Below, piece after piece: positions 16,566 to 24,700 of a DNA stretch of 64,000 nt (within the stretch, counting starts at the first letter, position 1; each line of letters opens with the position of its first letter). Where the stretch lies: assembly GCA_963821235.1 (NCBI GenBank), contig CAWGCS010000001.1, positions 2,629,467-2,693,466 of the forward strand, in the 5' to 3' direction. The position numbers and the translations under genes were made by a program. Source of the stretch: CTSoil-043 sp963821235. Its GTDB lineage: Bacteria > Chloroflexota > Limnocylindria > Limnocylindrales > CSP1-4. The notes beneath the pieces are model-generated. The model worked only from the letters and a program-made list of their open reading frames with translations. It made no database searches and was not told the origin of the DNA.

Positions 16566-16961
16566 TCAGACGCGGCGCCGCTTGGGCGGGCGGCAGCCGT
16601 TGTGCGGGATCGGGGTGACGTCGGTGATCGCGGTGACCTCGAGGCCGGCGGCCTGGAGCGACCGGATCGCTTGCTCGCGACCGGCGCCCGGGCCCTTCAC
16701 GTAGACCTCGACCTGGCGCATGCCGTGCTCCATCGCCTTCTTGGCGGCGGAGTCGGCCGAGAGCGCTGCGGCGTATGGCGTGCTCTTGCGGGAGCCCTTG
16801 AACCCGACGACCCCGGCCGACCCCCAGCTGACCACGTTGCCTGTCTGGTCCGTGATCGTGACGATCGTGTTGTTGAAGGTCGCCTGGATGTGGACGTGCC
16901 CCTGCGGCACGTTCTTCCGCTCCCGCCGGCGCTGCTTGGGAGCACGCTTCCGATCGGCCAT
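16566..16961 (-). CDS. rpsK: 30S ribosomal protein S11
   Basis: S11 (131 residues) has GHVHIQATFNNTIVTITDQTGNVVSW, GSRKSTPYAAALSADSAAKKA and the C-terminal DVTPIPHNGCRPPKRRRV, all invariant family features. It forms part of the platform of the 30S subunit. Basic N-terminus (ADRKRAPKQRRRERKNV). Sits between rpsM and rpsD in the alpha operon order. Confidence 0.98.
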   Translation of the reverse strand: MADRKRAPKQRRRERKNVPQGHVHIQATFNNTIVTITDQTGNVVSWGSAGVVGFKGSRKSTPYAAALSADSAAKKAMEHGMRQVEVYVKGPGAGREQAIRSLQAAGLEVTAITDVTPIPHNGCRPPKRRRV

Positions 16962-16979
16962 ACGTCCGACTCGTCCCTC

Positions 16980-17351
16980 TTACTTCTTGCGCCGGGCGCC
17001 GACGGTCTTCTTGGGGCCGCGTCGCTGCCGTGCATTGGTCTTCGTCCGCTGGCCACGGACCGGGAGGTTCCGCCGGTGGCGGAGGCCGCGGTACGAGCCG
17101 ATCTCGATGAGGCGCTTGATGTTGAGCGCCACTTCGCGGCGGAGGTCGCCCTCCACCTTGTAGCGCCGGTCGATCAACTCCCGCAGGCGGTTGACCTGGT
17201 CCTCGGTGAGGTCCCGGACCCGCGTGTCGGCGTTGATGTTGGTCTGCTGGAGGATCTTCTGGCTCGTGGGGAGCCCGATCCCGTAGATGTAGGTGAGGGC
17301 GACCTCGACGCGCTTCTCGCGCGGGATGTCGACGCTCGCGATCCGTGCCAT
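16980..17351 (-). CDS. rpsM: 30S ribosomal protein S13
   Basis: The 123-residue protein begins MARIASVDIPREKRVEVALTYIYGIG and contains the helix-turn segment LTEDQVNRLRELID, GSYRGLRHRRNLPVRGQRTKTNARQRRGPKK near the tRNA-contacting C-terminus. It makes the head bridges to L5. Located between rpmJ and rpsK as expected. Confidence 0.98.
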   Translation of the reverse strand: MARIASVDIPREKRVEVALTYIYGIGLPTSQKILQQTNINADTRVRDLTEDQVNRLRELIDRRYKVEGDLRREVALNIKRLIEIGSYRGLRHRRNLPVRGQRTKTNARQRRGPKKTVGARRKK

Positions 17352-17355
17352 ACGT

Positions 17356-17469
17356 CTAGCCCTGCCGCTGCTTGTGCTTGGGGTTGGCGCAGATGACCAT
17401 GACGGTCCCGTGGCGGCGGATCACTTTGCAGTTGTCGCAGCGGGCCTTCACGGAGGCTCGGACTTTCAA
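17356..17469 (-). CDS. rpmJ: 50S ribosomal protein L36, TTG start
   Basis: L36 is 37 residues: KVRASVKARCDNCKVIRRHG and then VICANPKHKQRQG. The C-C-C-H zinc ribbon is intact (C+ form). The start is TTG at 17469 (TTG AAA GTC), with AGAGGG five bases upstream, giving exactly the family length. The open frame continues upstream but the extra residues are not L36-like. It lies between infA and rpsM. Confidence 0.95.
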   Translation of the reverse strand: MKVRASVKARCDNCKVIRRHGTVMVICANPKHKQRQG

Positions 17470-17500
17470 CGGGACCCTCTTCGCTTCTGGCTGCGGCCGG

Positions 17501-17719
17501 CTACTTGAGCCGGTAGGTGATGCGACCCCGGGTGAGGTCGTAGGGGGAGAGCTCGACCCGCACGCGGTCACCGGGCAGGATCCGGATGAAGTTCATCCGG
17601 AGCTTCCCGCTGATGTGGGCGAGGACGCGATGGCCGTTCTCGAGCTCGACCGCGAACATCGTGTTCGGAAGCGGCTCGATGACGGTCCCTTCGACCTCGA
17701 TGGCGTCCTTCTTGCCCAC
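17501..17719 (-). CDS. infA: Translation initiation factor IF-1
   Basis: IF-1 (72 residues) is a single S1/OB domain: MGKKDAIEVEGTVIEPLPNTMF, VELENGHRVLAHISGKLRMNFIRILPGDRV, SPYDLTRGRITYRLK. It binds the 30S A site during initiation. It follows a 107-base gap after map that contains a candidate promoter, so the alpha operon may have its own transcript from here. Confidence 0.98.
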   Translation of the reverse strand: MGKKDAIEVEGTVIEPLPNTMFAVELENGHRVLAHISGKLRMNFIRILPGDRVRVELSPYDLTRGRITYRLK

Positions 17720-17781
17720 GGGCTCCCTTGCGTTCTCGTCACATGATCATGCGCCGGCCGAAGCCGGGCGCACGAACGCGT

Positions 17782-17810
17782 AGCGTATCAACTTCCACTC
17801 GATCAGGCAA
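17782..17810 (-). promoter_or_regulatory. Candidate promoter for infA-rpmJ-rpsM
   Basis: On the minus strand TTGCCT (17810-17805) and TACGCT (17787-17782) are separated by 17 bases, a reasonable housekeeping-sigma match, about 62 bases before infA. It sits in the only sizeable gap (17720-17826) of the spc-alpha region, which favours the call. Confidence 0.45.
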
Positions 17811-17826
17811 GCACGGGCCGCTCGGC

Positions 17827-18573
17827 TCACAGGCGCGTGAGGACCTCCGGCCCGTTCTCGGTCACGGCGACCGAATCCTCCCAGTGGGCCGCGAGCGACC
17901 CGTCCCGGGTGACGACGGTCCACCCGTCGGCCAACGTCTCGACGTCTGCCGAGCCGAGGGTGAACATCGGCTCGATGGCCAGGCAGATGCCTGGTGCGAG
18001 CTCGATCCCGCGCGTCTTGGTGCGGTAGTTGGGGACCTGGGGCTCCTCGTGCATCGCGGTGCCGATCCCGTGCCCGACGTAGGGTCGGACGATGCCGTAC
18101 CCGTGCGGCAGGGCGACGTCCTCGACGGCCGCCGAGATGTCCCAGATCCGATTGCCCGGTCGCGTGGCCGCGATCCCGGCCTCGAGGGCCAGGCGCGTCG
18201 TCTCGACGAGGTCGGTGACGGGCCGTGGCGCGGCACCGACGACGAACGTCCGGGCGGCATCGCCATGATAGCCGTCCACGATGGCCCCCGCGTCGATGGA
18301 GACCACCTGGCCCTCCCGGACCACCCGGTCGCCCGGGATCCCGTGGACGACCTCGCGGTCGATCGAGATGCACAGCGACGAGGGGTAGCCGTAGTAGCCC
18401 TTGAACGAAGGGGCGGCCCCGGCCCGGCGGATGTGCGCCTCCGCGATCGCGTCGAGGTGGGCGGTCGAGACGCCCGGCCGAAGCTCCTCCTCCACGAGGG
18501 CGAGGACCTCCGCCACGACCCGCCCGGCCCGGCGCATGGTGGCGATCTCGGCCGCCGACTTGCGGGTGATCAC
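17827..18573 (-). CDS. map: Methionine aminopeptidase, type I
   Basis: This 248-residue metalloprotease removes initiator methionine. Metal ligands are seen in VVSIDAGAIVDGYHGDAARTF (two Asp), GHGIGTAMHEEPQVPNY (His) and LAIEPMFTLG (Glu), plus the C-terminal Glu in HWEDSVAVTENGPEVLT. The start is GTG 18573 (ITRKSAAEIATMRRAG), overlapping the adk stop. It follows secY-adk as in many spc operons. Confidence 0.97.
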   Translation of the reverse strand: MITRKSAAEIATMRRAGRVVAEVLALVEEELRPGVSTAHLDAIAEAHIRRAGAAPSFKGYYGYPSSLCISIDREVVHGIPGDRVVREGQVVSIDAGAIVDGYHGDAARTFVVGAAPRPVTDLVETTRLALEAGIAATRPGNRIWDISAAVEDVALPHGYGIVRPYVGHGIGTAMHEEPQVPNYRTKTRGIELAPGICLAIEPMFTLGSADVETLADGWTVVTRDGSLAAHWEDSVAVTENGPEVLTRL

Positions 18574-19241
18574 GGATGCGTGCGCCAGTACGGCACCGGC
18601 TCGATGCAGTCGAGCAGGTCGTTGGTGACCGCTGCGATCGGCCGGCGCCCGTCAACGACCTGGAGGCTCCCGGCCGCGCGGTAGTGCTCGACGACGTCCT
18701 CCATCGCCCCCAGCTGCTTCTCCAGGCGCGCCCGGACCACCTCGGGCCGGTCGTCGTCGCGCTGGAGGAGCCGCGACCCGTCGACGTCGCAGATGCCGGG
18801 CGCGCGCGGTGGGTAGGCCACCTCGTGGTAGGTGTGGCCGGCTGCTTCGCACAGCCAGCGGCCGGAGAGGCGTCGCAGGAGCTCGTCGGCGGGGACGTCC
18901 ACGAGCAGGGCGGCGTCGACCTTGGTGCCGCGCTCGACCAGCGCCCGGTCGAGGGCCTCGGCCTGGGAGCGGGTCCGGGGGAAGCCGTCGAGGATCACGC
19001 CGCGGGCGGCGTCCGCCGCCCCCAGCCGCTCCAGGAGCATGCCCACGGTCACCTCGTCGGGGACCAGCTCACCCCGCTCCATGTACTGCTTGGCGGCGAG
19101 GCCGAGCGGCGTCCCGTCACGGACGGCGGCCCGGAACAGGTCGCCGGTCGCGACCCGGGGCAGCCCGAGGTGGCGAGCGAGGATGTGGGCCTGGGTCCCC
19201 TTGCCGGCGCCTGGGGCGCCGAGGAGCACGAGGACCCTCAT
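18570..19241 (-). CDS. adk: Adenylate kinase
   Basis: The P-loop GAPGAGKGTQA is at residue ~8, the AMP-binding segment ATGDLFRAAV follows, and GFPRTRSQAEALD is the conserved NMP-core motif. The LID (residues ~125-160) contains Cys residues (WLCEAAGHTYHE, PGICDVDGSRLLQRDDD), but only two of the four zinc cysteines of classical zinc-LID forms, so metal binding is uncertain. At 223 residues it is the long form. ATG 19241 follows secY by 28 bases. Confidence 0.96.
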   Translation of the reverse strand: MRVLVLLGAPGAGKGTQAHILARHLGLPRVATGDLFRAAVRDGTPLGLAAKQYMERGELVPDEVTVGMLLERLGAADAARGVILDGFPRTRSQAEALDRALVERGTKVDAALLVDVPADELLRRLSGRWLCEAAGHTYHEVAYPPRAPGICDVDGSRLLQRDDDRPEVVRARLEKQLGAMEDVVEHYRAAGSLQVVDGRRPIAAVTNDLLDCIEPVPYWRTHP

Positions 19242-19269
19242 CGGTGGGCGGCCCCGGAACCCTCCGGGC

Positions 19270-20553
19270 TCATCGGATGAAGCCCTCGTAGCTGCGCATC
19301 AGGAGCTGGGCCTCGAGCTGCTTCATCGTCTCCACGACGACGCTGACGGCGATGAGGAGGCTCGTCCCTCCTAGCGACAGCGCTGAGCTGCCGGGGAAGA
19401 AGATCGAGATGGCGAACGGCATCACGGCGATGATCCCCAGGAAGAGGGCGCCGGCGACGGTGATCCGGTTGACGACCCGGGCCAGGTAGTCCTGGGTCGG
19501 GCGGCCGGGGCGGATCCCCGGGATGAACCCGCCGTTCTTGCGCAGCTGCTCCGCCGTCTCGTCGGGCTTGAAGGTGAAGGCCGTGTAGAAGTAGGTGAAG
19601 CCGACCGTCAGGAGGAAGTAGAGGCCTCCGTAAACGATGGGGTTCTGGGGACCGAAGACGTTCACGAAGAAGGTCGCCACGTCCCGGATCCCGGCCACGT
19701 CGGAGCTCGTGAAGTAGCCTGCGATCTGGCTCGGGAAGAGAAGGATGCTGACCGCGAAGATGATCGGGATGACACCCGCCTGGTTGACCCGCAGCGGCAG
19801 GAACGTCGTCCCGCCCTGGTACATGCGGCGGCCGCGGACGCGGCTGGCGTACTGGACCGGGATCCGCCGCTGGCCCTCCGTGATGAAGACGATGACCGCC
19901 ACCGCGACGATCGCGAAGATGACGAAGATGACCGCCTGGACCCAGTTCGGGGTCTCCAGGAAGCGCAGGATCCCGCTCGGTATCCGCGACACGATGCCGG
20001 CGAAGATGATGAAGCTGATGCCGTTCCCGATCCCCTTCTCCGTGATCAGCTCGCCGAGCCACATGAGGAGCACGGAGCCGGCGGTCAGGGTGACGATCTG
20101 GGTCAGCGTGTCGAACGAGGCGAGATCGAAGCTGGTGGTGAGGACGTTCGACGAGTTGAGGAGGGCCAGGAAGCCGTAGCTCTGGAGGACCGCCAGCGGG
20201 ACCGACAGGTAGCGGGTGTACTGGTTGATCTTGTTCCGACCGTACTCGCCTTCCCGCTGCAGGGACTGGAGGGCCGGGATGACCCCCGTCATCAGCTGCA
20301 TGATGATCGACGAGTTGATGTACGGGTTGACGCCGAGCCCCACCACCGAGAAGCGGGACAGTCCGCCGCCCGAGAACAGATCCAGGAGCCCGAAGAGGGC
20401 GTTGTTCGCGAAGAAGTCCTGGAGGGCCTTGGGATCCGCTCCGGGCACCGGCACGTGCGCGAGGGCCCGGAAGACGATGAGGATCCCGAGGACGAAGAGG
20501 ATGCGCCGCCGGATGTCCGGCGCGCGGAAGGCGTTGAGGAGGGACTCGTACAT
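19270..20553 (-). CDS. secY: Preprotein translocase subunit SecY
   Basis: SecY (427 residues) is the channel of the Sec translocon with ten predicted membrane helices. FVLGILIVFRALAHVPVPGAD is TM1 with its loop; NPYINSSIIMQLM, PIIFAVSILLFPSQIAG and the C-terminal GGTSLLIAVSVVVETMKQLEAQLLMRSYEGFIR match the family. The usual plug-region SGGGLSRFSVVGLGVNPYI is intact. It lies between rplO and adk, the universal spc operon position. Confidence 0.98.
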   Translation of the reverse strand: MYESLLNAFRAPDIRRRILFVLGILIVFRALAHVPVPGADPKALQDFFANNALFGLLDLFSGGGLSRFSVVGLGVNPYINSSIIMQLMTGVIPALQSLQREGEYGRNKINQYTRYLSVPLAVLQSYGFLALLNSSNVLTTSFDLASFDTLTQIVTLTAGSVLLMWLGELITEKGIGNGISFIIFAGIVSRIPSGILRFLETPNWVQAVIFVIFAIVAVAVIVFITEGQRRIPVQYASRVRGRRMYQGGTTFLPLRVNQAGVIPIIFAVSILLFPSQIAGYFTSSDVAGIRDVATFFVNVFGPQNPIVYGGLYFLLTVGFTYFYTAFTFKPDETAEQLRKNGGFIPGIRPGRPTQDYLARVVNRITVAGALFLGIIAVMPFAISIFFPGSSALSLGGTSLLIAVSVVVETMKQLEAQLLMRSYEGFIR

Positions 20554-20561
20554 CGGGGAGG

Positions 20562-21098
20562 CTAGGCCTCGTCGGCGGGTGCCGGCTCGACGCCCAGGGC
20601 GGCGAGCGGAGTGGCCGGGATCTCGAGCAGCTGGACGCTGCCGCCGGCGGACTCGACCTTCTCCCGGGCGCTCTTCGTGAAGGCGTCGGCGATGACGAAG
20701 AGGGGCCGGGCGACATCGCCGCCGCCGAGGATCTTGAGCGGCTTGTCGAGGCTGCGGACGAGCCCGGCGAGCCGCAGGAGCTCCTGCGTCACCGCGATCG
20801 GCGCGCCCTTCTCGCCCTCGGGCAGGCGGCCGGTCTCGGCGGCCACGCTGATGCGGCCCACGTTGACCACCTCGTACTCGATCCGGTTGACGTTGCGGAA
20901 GCCCCGCAGCTTCGGGATCCGGATGTGGAGGGGCGTCTGGCCACCCTCGAACCAGGGCGGGATCGAGGAGCCGGCCCGGGACTTCTGGCCCTTCGTGCCG
21001 CGCCCGGCCGTCTTGCCCTTGCCGGCCGCGATGCCGCGACCGACGCGGGTCTTCTTGGTGTGGGCACCGGCCGCGGGCCGGAGGTCGTGGAGCTTCAT
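20562..21098 (-). CDS. rplO: 50S ribosomal protein L15
   Basis: The glycine/basic N-terminal extension (TRVGRGIAAGKGKTAGRGTKGQKSRAG) and the globular part (PKLRGFRNVNRIEYEVVNV) are typical. At 178 residues it is ~30 longer than most L15 because of an acidic, alanine-rich tail (GVEPAPADEA). ATG 21098 overlaps the rpmD stop by four bases. Confidence 0.97.
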   Translation of the reverse strand: MKLHDLRPAAGAHTKKTRVGRGIAAGKGKTAGRGTKGQKSRAGSSIPPWFEGGQTPLHIRIPKLRGFRNVNRIEYEVVNVGRISVAAETGRLPEGEKGAPIAVTQELLRLAGLVRSLDKPLKILGGGDVARPLFVIADAFTKSAREKVESAGGSVQLLEIPATPLAALGVEPAPADEA

Positions 21099-21304
21099 CG
21101 CTTCTTCTCCGGTGCCGTGTCGGGCAGCTCCTCGACGGTCACGAGGAAGCGGATCTGGCGGACCATCCCCCGGATGGCCGGGTTGTCCGGCACCTCCACG
21201 GAGTCGCCGATCCGTCGCAGGCCGAGCGCCCGGGCGGTGGCGCGGTTCCGCTCGACGTGGCTGATGGTGCTCTTCACCTGGGTGACGCGGAGCCTACCTG
21301 GCAT
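21095..21304 (-). CDS. rpmD: 50S ribosomal protein L30
   Basis: L30 (69 residues): RLRVTQVKSTISHVERNRATARALGLRRIGDSV and NPAIRGMVRQIRFLVTVEEL match the family. The C-terminus has ten extra residues (PDTAPEKKR). ATG 21304 lies inside the end of rpsE, an 11-base overlap, and the stop overlaps rplO, so all three are coupled. Confidence 0.96.
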   Translation of the reverse strand: MPGRLRVTQVKSTISHVERNRATARALGLRRIGDSVEVPDNPAIRGMVRQIRFLVTVEELPDTAPEKKR

Positions 21305-21830
21305 CGCTGACCTCCCGCGCCGCAGGCTGGCCGGCCACCGACACCCGCACGGGCACGCCGCGCTGGGCGCTCAGCTGCTCCGCCGACCGCAGGTCGCGGA
21401 GCGCCTCGAGCGTGGCCCGCACGACGTTGACCGGGTTCGTCGAGCCGTGCACCTTGGTCAGGATGTCCCGCACGCCCGCCGCCTCGACCACGGCCCGCAC
21501 GGAGCCGCCGGCGATGACGCCGGTCCCCTGGGAGGCCGGCTTGAGCATGACCCGGGCGGCCGAGTACTCCGCATTCACCTCGTGGGGGATCGTCGTCCCG
21601 ATGGTGGGGATGCGGATCAGGTGCTTCTTGGCGTCCTCGACGCCCTTGCGGATCGCCTCGGGGACCTCGCCGGCCTTCCCGAGCCCCGCGCCGACGTGCC
21701 CCTGCCCGTCGCCGACGACGACGACGGCGCTGAAGCTGAAGCGGCGGCCGCCCTTGACGACCTTCGCCACGCGGTTGATCTGGACGACCCGCTCCTCGAG
21801 CGTGAGCTTCGCAGGATCGATCCTGGCCAC
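21294..21830 (-). CDS. rpsE: 30S ribosomal protein S5
   Basis: S5 (178 residues) carries the N-terminal dsRBD-like region LEERVVQINRVAKVVKGGRRFSFSAVVVVGDGQGHVGAGLGKAGEVPEAIRKG, where spectinomycin-resistance changes map in other bacteria (the VKGGRRFSF loop looks wild type). The C-terminal half has SVRAVVEAAGVRDILTKVHGSTNPVNVVRATLEAL. GTG 21830 is the start (VARIDPAKLTLEER). Confidence 0.97.
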   Translation of the reverse strand: MARIDPAKLTLEERVVQINRVAKVVKGGRRFSFSAVVVVGDGQGHVGAGLGKAGEVPEAIRKGVEDAKKHLIRIPTIGTTIPHEVNAEYSAARVMLKPASQGTGVIAGGSVRAVVEAAGVRDILTKVHGSTNPVNVVRATLEALRDLRSAEQLSAQRGVPVRVSVAGQPAAREVSDAR

Positions 21831-21843
21831 GGTCGGTCTCCTC

Positions 21844-22206
21844 CTAGAAGTCGAGACCGGCTTCCCGGGCGGCGTCGGCCAGCGTCTTGACCCGGCCGTG
21901 GTAGCGATACCCGGCCCGATCGAAGACGACGTGCTCGACGCCGGCGGTGCGGGCCCGCTCGGCGACCAGGCGTCCGACGACCTTTGCTTCCTCGACCTTC
22001 GTCTGCGTCGAGCCCTTGAACGAGGGCTCGAGCGTGGAGGCCGCGGCGAGCGTGGTGCCCGCCGTGTCGTCGATCACCTGGGCGTAGATGTGGTTGATGC
22101 TGCGGAAGACCGCGAGACGCGGGCGACCGGCGGTGCCCTCCACGCGGAGGCGGATCCGCTCGTGCCGCTTCTGCCGCGCGGCGCCGCGCGAGGCGGCCTT
22201 CGTCAT
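21844..22206 (-). CDS. rplR: 50S ribosomal protein L18
   Basis: The 120-residue L18 has RHERIRLRVEGTAGRPRLAVFRSINHIYAQVIDD, and the C-terminal AGVEHVVFDRAGYRYHGRVKTLADAAREAGLDF, which binds 5S rRNA. It lies between rplF and rpsE in the normal spc order. Confidence 0.97.
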   Translation of the reverse strand: MTKAASRGAARQKRHERIRLRVEGTAGRPRLAVFRSINHIYAQVIDDTAGTTLAAASTLEPSFKGSTQTKVEEAKVVGRLVAERARTAGVEHVVFDRAGYRYHGRVKTLADAAREAGLDF

Positions 22207-22222
22207 CTCGGACGTCCCTTCG

Positions 22223-22774
22223 TTACTTCTTTCCGCCGATCTTCCCGGCCTTGCCGGCCTTTCGGCGGATCACCTCGCCGGAATACCGGACGCCCTTGCC
22301 CTTGTAGGGCTCCGGCTTCCGGGTGGCGCGGACCGTCGCCGCGACCTGGCCGACGAGCTCCTTGTCGATGCCGACGACGGCCAGCTTGATCGGGCTCTCC
22401 ACCTCGAAGGAGATGCCCGCAGGGGGCGCGATCTCCACCGGGTGGCTGTAGCCCAGGTTGAGCTGGAGCCTGTCGCCGACCTTCTGGGCGCGATAGCCGA
22501 CGCCGGTGATCTCGAGCGTCTTCCGGTAGCCGGTGGTGACGCCGTCGACCATGTTGGCGACGAGGGTCCGGGTGAGGCCATGGAGCTGCTTGTGCCCCTT
22601 CGCCTCGGACGGGCGGGTGACGACCAGCGTCGCCTCGACCGCCTCGACCGTCATCGCCGGCGGCAGCGAGCGAGTGAGGGTCCCCTTGGGGCCCTTCACG
22701 GTGATGACCGGGCCGTCGAGGTTGACCTCGACGCCGGCCGGGATCGGGATCGGTTGTCGACCGATGCGCGACAT
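22223..22774 (-). CDS. rplF: 50S ribosomal protein L6
   Basis: The 183-residue protein starts MSRIGRQPIPIPAGVEV and has two alpha/beta domains; GYRAQKVGDRLQLNLGYSHPVEI and the C-terminal IRKPEPYKGKGVRYSGE-type segment (here TRKPEPYKGKGVRYSGEVI) are diagnostic. It binds near the sarcin-ricin loop. Followed 16 bases later by rplR. Confidence 0.98.
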   Translation of the reverse strand: MSRIGRQPIPIPAGVEVNLDGPVITVKGPKGTLTRSLPPAMTVEAVEATLVVTRPSEAKGHKQLHGLTRTLVANMVDGVTTGYRKTLEITGVGYRAQKVGDRLQLNLGYSHPVEIAPPAGISFEVESPIKLAVVGIDKELVGQVAATVRATRKPEPYKGKGVRYSGEVIRRKAGKAGKIGGKK

Positions 22775-22783
22775 CGCCGCCCC

Positions 22784-23182
22784 CTACCAGACGTACGCCA
22801 GGACTTCCCCGCCGAGCTGCGCGGTGCGCGCCTGCTGGCCGGTCATGATCCCCTGGCTGGTGCTGACGATGACGATCCCGAGGCCGCCGAGGACCCGCGG
22901 GATATCGGTCTTGCGGGCGTAGACGCGGAGCCCGGGCTTGCTGATCCGCTTGAGCCCGGACACGACCGGCGCCTTGCCGTCGACGTACTTGAGGGTGAGC
23001 CGCAAGTGCTGGGCGGGCCCGTCGCGCTCCTCGCTGAAGCCCGAGATGAACCCTTCCTCGACGAGGATGCGGGCGATCTCGCGCTTGACGCGGGAAGCCG
23101 GCACGACCACCTCGAGGTGGCGCGCGCGCGAGGCGTTGCGGATTCGGGTGAGCATGTCGGCGATCGGATCGGACACGTTCAT
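22784..23182 (-). CDS. rpsH: 30S ribosomal protein S8
   Basis: S8 (132 residues): VSDPIADMLTRIRNASRARHLEVVVPASRVK, GLKRISKPGLRVYARKTDIPRVLGGLGIVIVSTSQGIMT, ending GGEVLAYVW. All RNA-binding residues of the C-terminal STSxG loop are present. In E. coli S8 represses the spc operon by binding its mRNA near rplE; I cannot recognise such a mimic here. It follows rpsN. Confidence 0.98.
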   Translation of the reverse strand: MNVSDPIADMLTRIRNASRARHLEVVVPASRVKREIARILVEEGFISGFSEERDGPAQHLRLTLKYVDGKAPVVSGLKRISKPGLRVYARKTDIPRVLGGLGIVIVSTSQGIMTGQQARTAQLGGEVLAYVW

Positions 23183-23189
23183 CGGCGGC

Positions 23190-23376
23190 TCACCAGCTGG
23201 ACTTCGTCACGCCCGGCAGCTCGCCCACGAGGGCGCGCTCCCGGAAGCAGAATTCGGCAGAGCGCGAAGCGGCGCATGTAGGCGCGCGGCCGGCCGCACA
23301 GGCTGCAGCGGTGGTACGCCTGGGCCTTGTGCTTGGGGGCGCGCCCCGCCTTCGCGATCATGGACTTCTTGGCCAT
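23190..23376 (-). pseudogene. rpsN: 30S ribosomal protein S14 type Z, apparent one-base frameshift
   Basis: The first 38 codons encode a standard zinc-type S14: MAKKSMIAKAGRAPKHKAQ, then CSLCGRPRAYMRRFALCRI. At that point the frame breaks: one extra base in GAATTC (23250-23255) turns the expected Ile-Cys-Phe of the second CxxC into Ile-Leu-Leu. Removing one A:T pair restores CRICFRERALVGELPGVTKSSW and a TGA at 23190-23192, giving exactly 61 residues, the family length. As read, the frame ends at 23179 with a wrong 27-residue tail. S14 is essential, so a sequencing or assembly error is the most likely cause. Confidence 0.9.
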
Positions 23377-23389
23377 CGTCTCCTCCCGC

Positions 23390-23932
23390 TCAGCCGGCGA
23401 AGGGCATGCCGAGGAGCTCCAGCAGCGTGCGGGACTCCTCGTCGGTCTTCGCCGTCGTCACGATGCTGATCTCCAGCCCGCGGAGACGGTCGACCTTGTC
23501 GTAATCGATCTCGGGGAACGCGAGCTGCTCGCGGAGCCCGAGGCTGTAGTTGCCGCGCCCGTCGAACGACTTGCCGGGGATCCCGCGGAAGTCGCGGATC
23601 CGGGGCAGGGCGATCGTGGTCAGGCGCTCCAGGAAGTCCCACATCCGCTCGCCGCGGAGGGTCACCACCGCCCCGATCGTGTTCCCGGTCCGCAGGCGGA
23701 ATTGAGCGATCGAGCGCTTCGCCTTCGTCGTGACCGGCTTCTGGCCGGTGATCGTGGCGAGGTCGCCGACGGCGGCGTCGACGGCCTTCGCGTTCTGGAG
23801 GGCTTCGCCGAGCCCGATGTTGACCACGATCTTGGCGAGCCGCGGGACCTGCATCGGGTTGCCGTACTCGAACTGCTTCTGGAGCGCCGGGACGACCTCG
23901 GCCGTGTAGCGCTCCTTGAGGCGACTGCTCAC
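23390..23932 (-). CDS. rplE: 50S ribosomal protein L5
   Basis: L5 (180 residues): LKERYTAEVVPALQKQFEYGNPMQVPRLAKIVVNIGLGEA, ITGQKPVTTKAKRSIAQFRLR, IALPRIRDFRGIPGKSFDGRGNYSLGLREQLAFPEIDYD are all canonical. GTG 23932 is chosen because it overlaps the rplX stop (GTGA) and gives the family length; the open frame upstream is not L5-like. It binds 5S rRNA and contacts P-site tRNA. Confidence 0.97.
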   Translation of the reverse strand: MSSRLKERYTAEVVPALQKQFEYGNPMQVPRLAKIVVNIGLGEALQNAKAVDAAVGDLATITGQKPVTTKAKRSIAQFRLRTGNTIGAVVTLRGERMWDFLERLTTIALPRIRDFRGIPGKSFDGRGNYSLGLREQLAFPEIDYDKVDRLRGLEISIVTTAKTDEESRTLLELLGMPFAG

Positions 23933-24330
23933 GCGCCCTTCACCTCCACGGGCTGGCCGCAGCGGCCGCACGCCCGCACCTGGGCGCCCGACTCGAGCTC
24001 CAGGTGGCGGACGCGCGTCGGCTGGTCGCAGCGCGGACAGACGAGCATGACCCGGCCGATCGCGACCGGCATGGGCTTCTCGATGATCCCGCCCTGCTGC
24101 ATCTGGGGCACGCGATCGTTCTGGTTCATCTTGGGGCGCGGCTTCGTGTGCCGCTTGGCGAGGTTCAGGCCGTCGACGACGACCCGGTAGGGCCGGCCGG
24201 CCAGGTCGGGGCGCTGGATGCTCTTGACTTCACCGCGCTTGCCGGCGTCCTTGCCGGCCAGGACGATCACGGTGTCGCCGGTGCGGATCTCCGGGACCTT
24301 CGTCACGCGGGGTGCGACGGCGCGGGCCAT
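23929..24330 (-). CDS. rplX: 50S ribosomal protein L24 with cysteine-pair C-terminus
   Basis: The KOW domain (IRTGDTVIVLAGKDAGKRGEVKSIQRP) is followed by VDGLNLAKRHTKPRPKMNQNDRVPQMQQGGIIEKPMPV, standard for L24. The C-terminal third has two cysteine pairs (MLVCPRCDQPTRV and RACGRCGQPVEV), a likely zinc knuckle, and makes the protein 133 residues rather than ~105. It follows rplN by one base. Confidence 0.96.
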   Translation of the reverse strand: MARAVAPRVTKVPEIRTGDTVIVLAGKDAGKRGEVKSIQRPDLAGRPYRVVVDGLNLAKRHTKPRPKMNQNDRVPQMQQGGIIEKPMPVAIGRVMLVCPRCDQPTRVRHLELESGAQVRACGRCGQPVEVKGA

Positions 24331-24331
24331 C

Positions 24332-24700
24332 TCAGAGCACCTCCGGGGCGAGCGAGACGATCTTCATGTAGTTCCGGTCCCGCAGCTCGCGCGCGACCGG
24401 GCCGAAGATCCGCGTCCCGCGGGGGTTTCCCTGGTTGTTGATGAGGACGGCCGCGTTCTCGTCGAAGCGGATGTAGCTGCCGTCCGGGCGGCCGTACTCC
24501 TTGGCGGTCCGCACGATGACCGCCCGGACGACGTCGCCCTTCTTGACGGCCGCGTTGGGGATCGCCTGCTTGACGCTGGCGACGATGACGTCGCCGACCT
24601 CGGCGGTCGTCTTGCGGGAGCGGCCCATGATCCGGATGCACTGGATCACGCGCGCCCCGGTGTTGTCGGCCACGCGCAGCCGCGTCTGCTGCTGGATCAC
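24332..24700 (-). CDS. rplN: 50S ribosomal protein L14
   Basis: L14 (122 residues): MIQQQTRLRVADNTGARVIQCIRIMG, GDVIVASVKQAIPN, GSYIRFDENAAVLINNQGNPRGTRIFGPVARELRD, MKIVSLAPEVL. All conserved. Its ATG overlaps the rpsQ stop by four bases. Confidence 0.98.
   Translation of the reverse strand: MIQQQTRLRVADNTGARVIQCIRIMGRSRKTTAEVGDVIVASVKQAIPNAAVKKGDVVRAVIVRTAKEYGRPDGSYIRFDENAAVLINNQGNPRGTRIFGPVARELRDRNYMKIVSLAPEVL

Noticed and set aside
22203..22222. A promoter between rplF and rplR
   Set aside because: The gap is 16 bases and holds only a ribosome-binding region; no promoter hexamers.
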